DNA from: Saccharomonospora amisosensis
Lineage (GTDB): Bacteria; Actinomycetota; Actinomycetes; Mycobacteriales; Pseudonocardiaceae
Length of the DNA stretch: 64,000 nt
NCBI RefSeq assembly: GCF_011761185.1
Contig: NZ_JAAOYM010000001.1
Coordinates: 310,001 to 374,000 of the forward strand
Direction of reading: 5' to 3'
Part shown: positions 63,657 to 64,000 of the stretch, piece by piece
Layout of the letters: the number at the start of each line of letters is the position of its first letter
Numbering within the stretch: the first letter of the stretch is position 1
The notes under the pieces: generated by a model
The model's database searches: none
Told to the model about the DNA's origin: nothing
The model's input: only the letters and a program-made list of their open reading frames with translations
Program-made: the position numbers and the translations under genes

Positions 63657-64000
63657 TCAGCGTCGCGCGGACGGATCGAGACCCGGTACGGCAGTCGCGC
63701 CGTTCCCGCCCTGCTCGGAAGGCTTGCGGACCCGCAGCGTCGCGGCTGTCTCCCTGAGACTGTCGATGGAGCGTTGCGGCGCCCTGATCCGCTTGACCTT
63801 GCGGTAGCCGAGCAGTCCGAAGAGGGCCGTGGTCACCAACATCAGCCCGAAGACGATGAGGAACGCCGCCCATCGCGGCAGCCACTCGGTCAGCAGTTCG
63901 CCGAGGAAGAAAAAGAAGAAGAACGAACTGTACAGGCCGACTACGCCCGCGACGACGAAGAAGATGCTGCCCTTGAGCGCCTTCTTGGCCTCGGCGGCCG
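63657..64000 (-). CDS. phage-holin-family/DUF1469-like membrane protein (Rv3669-like), 5' end missing
   Basis: The frame enters from the right edge and ends at 63657. About 113 residues are visible: AAEAKKALKGSIFFVVAGVV opens it, a Phe-rich span (SSFFFFFFLG) follows, then a second span (AAFLIVFGLMLVTTALFGLL), then a basic tail (YRKVKRIRAPQRSIDSLRE). Holin superfamily III proteins of this type are cell-envelope membrane proteins in actinobacteria. It sits before ephE as Rv3669 does. Confidence 0.8.
   Translation of the reverse strand, partial: AAEAKKALKGSIFFVVAGVVGLYSSFFFFFFLGELLTEWLPRWAAFLIVFGLMLVTTALFGLLGYRKVKRIRAPQRSIDSLRETAATLRVRKPSEQGGNGATAVPGLDPSARR

Overview
This window looks like core chromosome of a GC-rich actinobacterium, most likely of the family Pseudonocardiaceae (Saccharomonospora, Prauserella or Amycolatopsis type). 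The signs are: very high GC with strongly GC-biased third codon positions, many GTG and TTG starts, WhiB and DUF397 proteins, a GlxR/Crp-type regulator, and gene order that follows Mycobacterium tuberculosis over long stretches. Read left to right, dnaX-ybaB-recR, leuA/lysC-asd, and then metallophosphoesterase-ponA2-whiB4-two ArsA-like ATPases-DUF4177-RidA-MBL-crp-nth-thioredoxin-like-Nudix-marP-ephE-Rv3669-like correspond to the Rv3721c to Rv3669 region, inverted. No rRNA, CRISPR array, prophage or intact insertion sequence was found.

Region 1 (1-13 kb) holds the end of a NarL-type response regulator, a five-gene branched-chain amino acid/amide ABC operon (livF-G-H-M-J), a MetE-like methyltransferase, a KtrAB-type potassium uptake pair, an IclR regulator with 4-hydroxybenzoate hydroxylase (pobA), and 6-phosphogluconate dehydrogenase. 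Region 2 (12.6-18 kb) has an XRE/DUF5753 regulator, a small divergent ORF, a DUF397 protein, the SRP RNA gene, then dnaX, ybaB, recR and a uridine-kinase-like P-loop protein. Region 3 (18-24 kb) is a complete oligopeptide/dipeptide ABC operon. Region 4 (24-31.7 kb) is accessory: an EamA exporter, a Na+/H+ antiporter, a CorA-like membrane protein, LysR, SDR, TrmO, WYL and DedA genes, with two copies of a GC-rich intergenic repeat.

Region 5 (31.7-41.7 kb) carries amino acid biosynthesis: leuA behind a probable leaderless leucine leader peptide and attenuator, and lysC-asd with an internal start for a small LysC subunit. Around these lie transporters, an esterase, an FMN reductase and a Dps gene behind a SigB/SigF-like promoter. 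Region 6 (41.7-46.1 kb) has a prolyl oligopeptidase, a methyltransferase, a ClpC2-like decoy/repressor gene whose promoter is built into two 17-bp palindromes, an IS481-type fossil, a SnoaL-like gene and tRNA-Pro(CGG).

Region 7 (46.1-64 kb) is the mycobacteria-like envelope, redox and stress block. It is interrupted by two tandem paralogous genes of unknown family (53.1-54.9 kb) that are absent from the remembered mycobacterial order. The most interesting items are the ClpC2-like autoregulatory locus, the leuA leader, the tandem unknown paralogs and the XRE/small-ORF/DUF397 cassette. All family assignments come from reading motifs; no database search was run.
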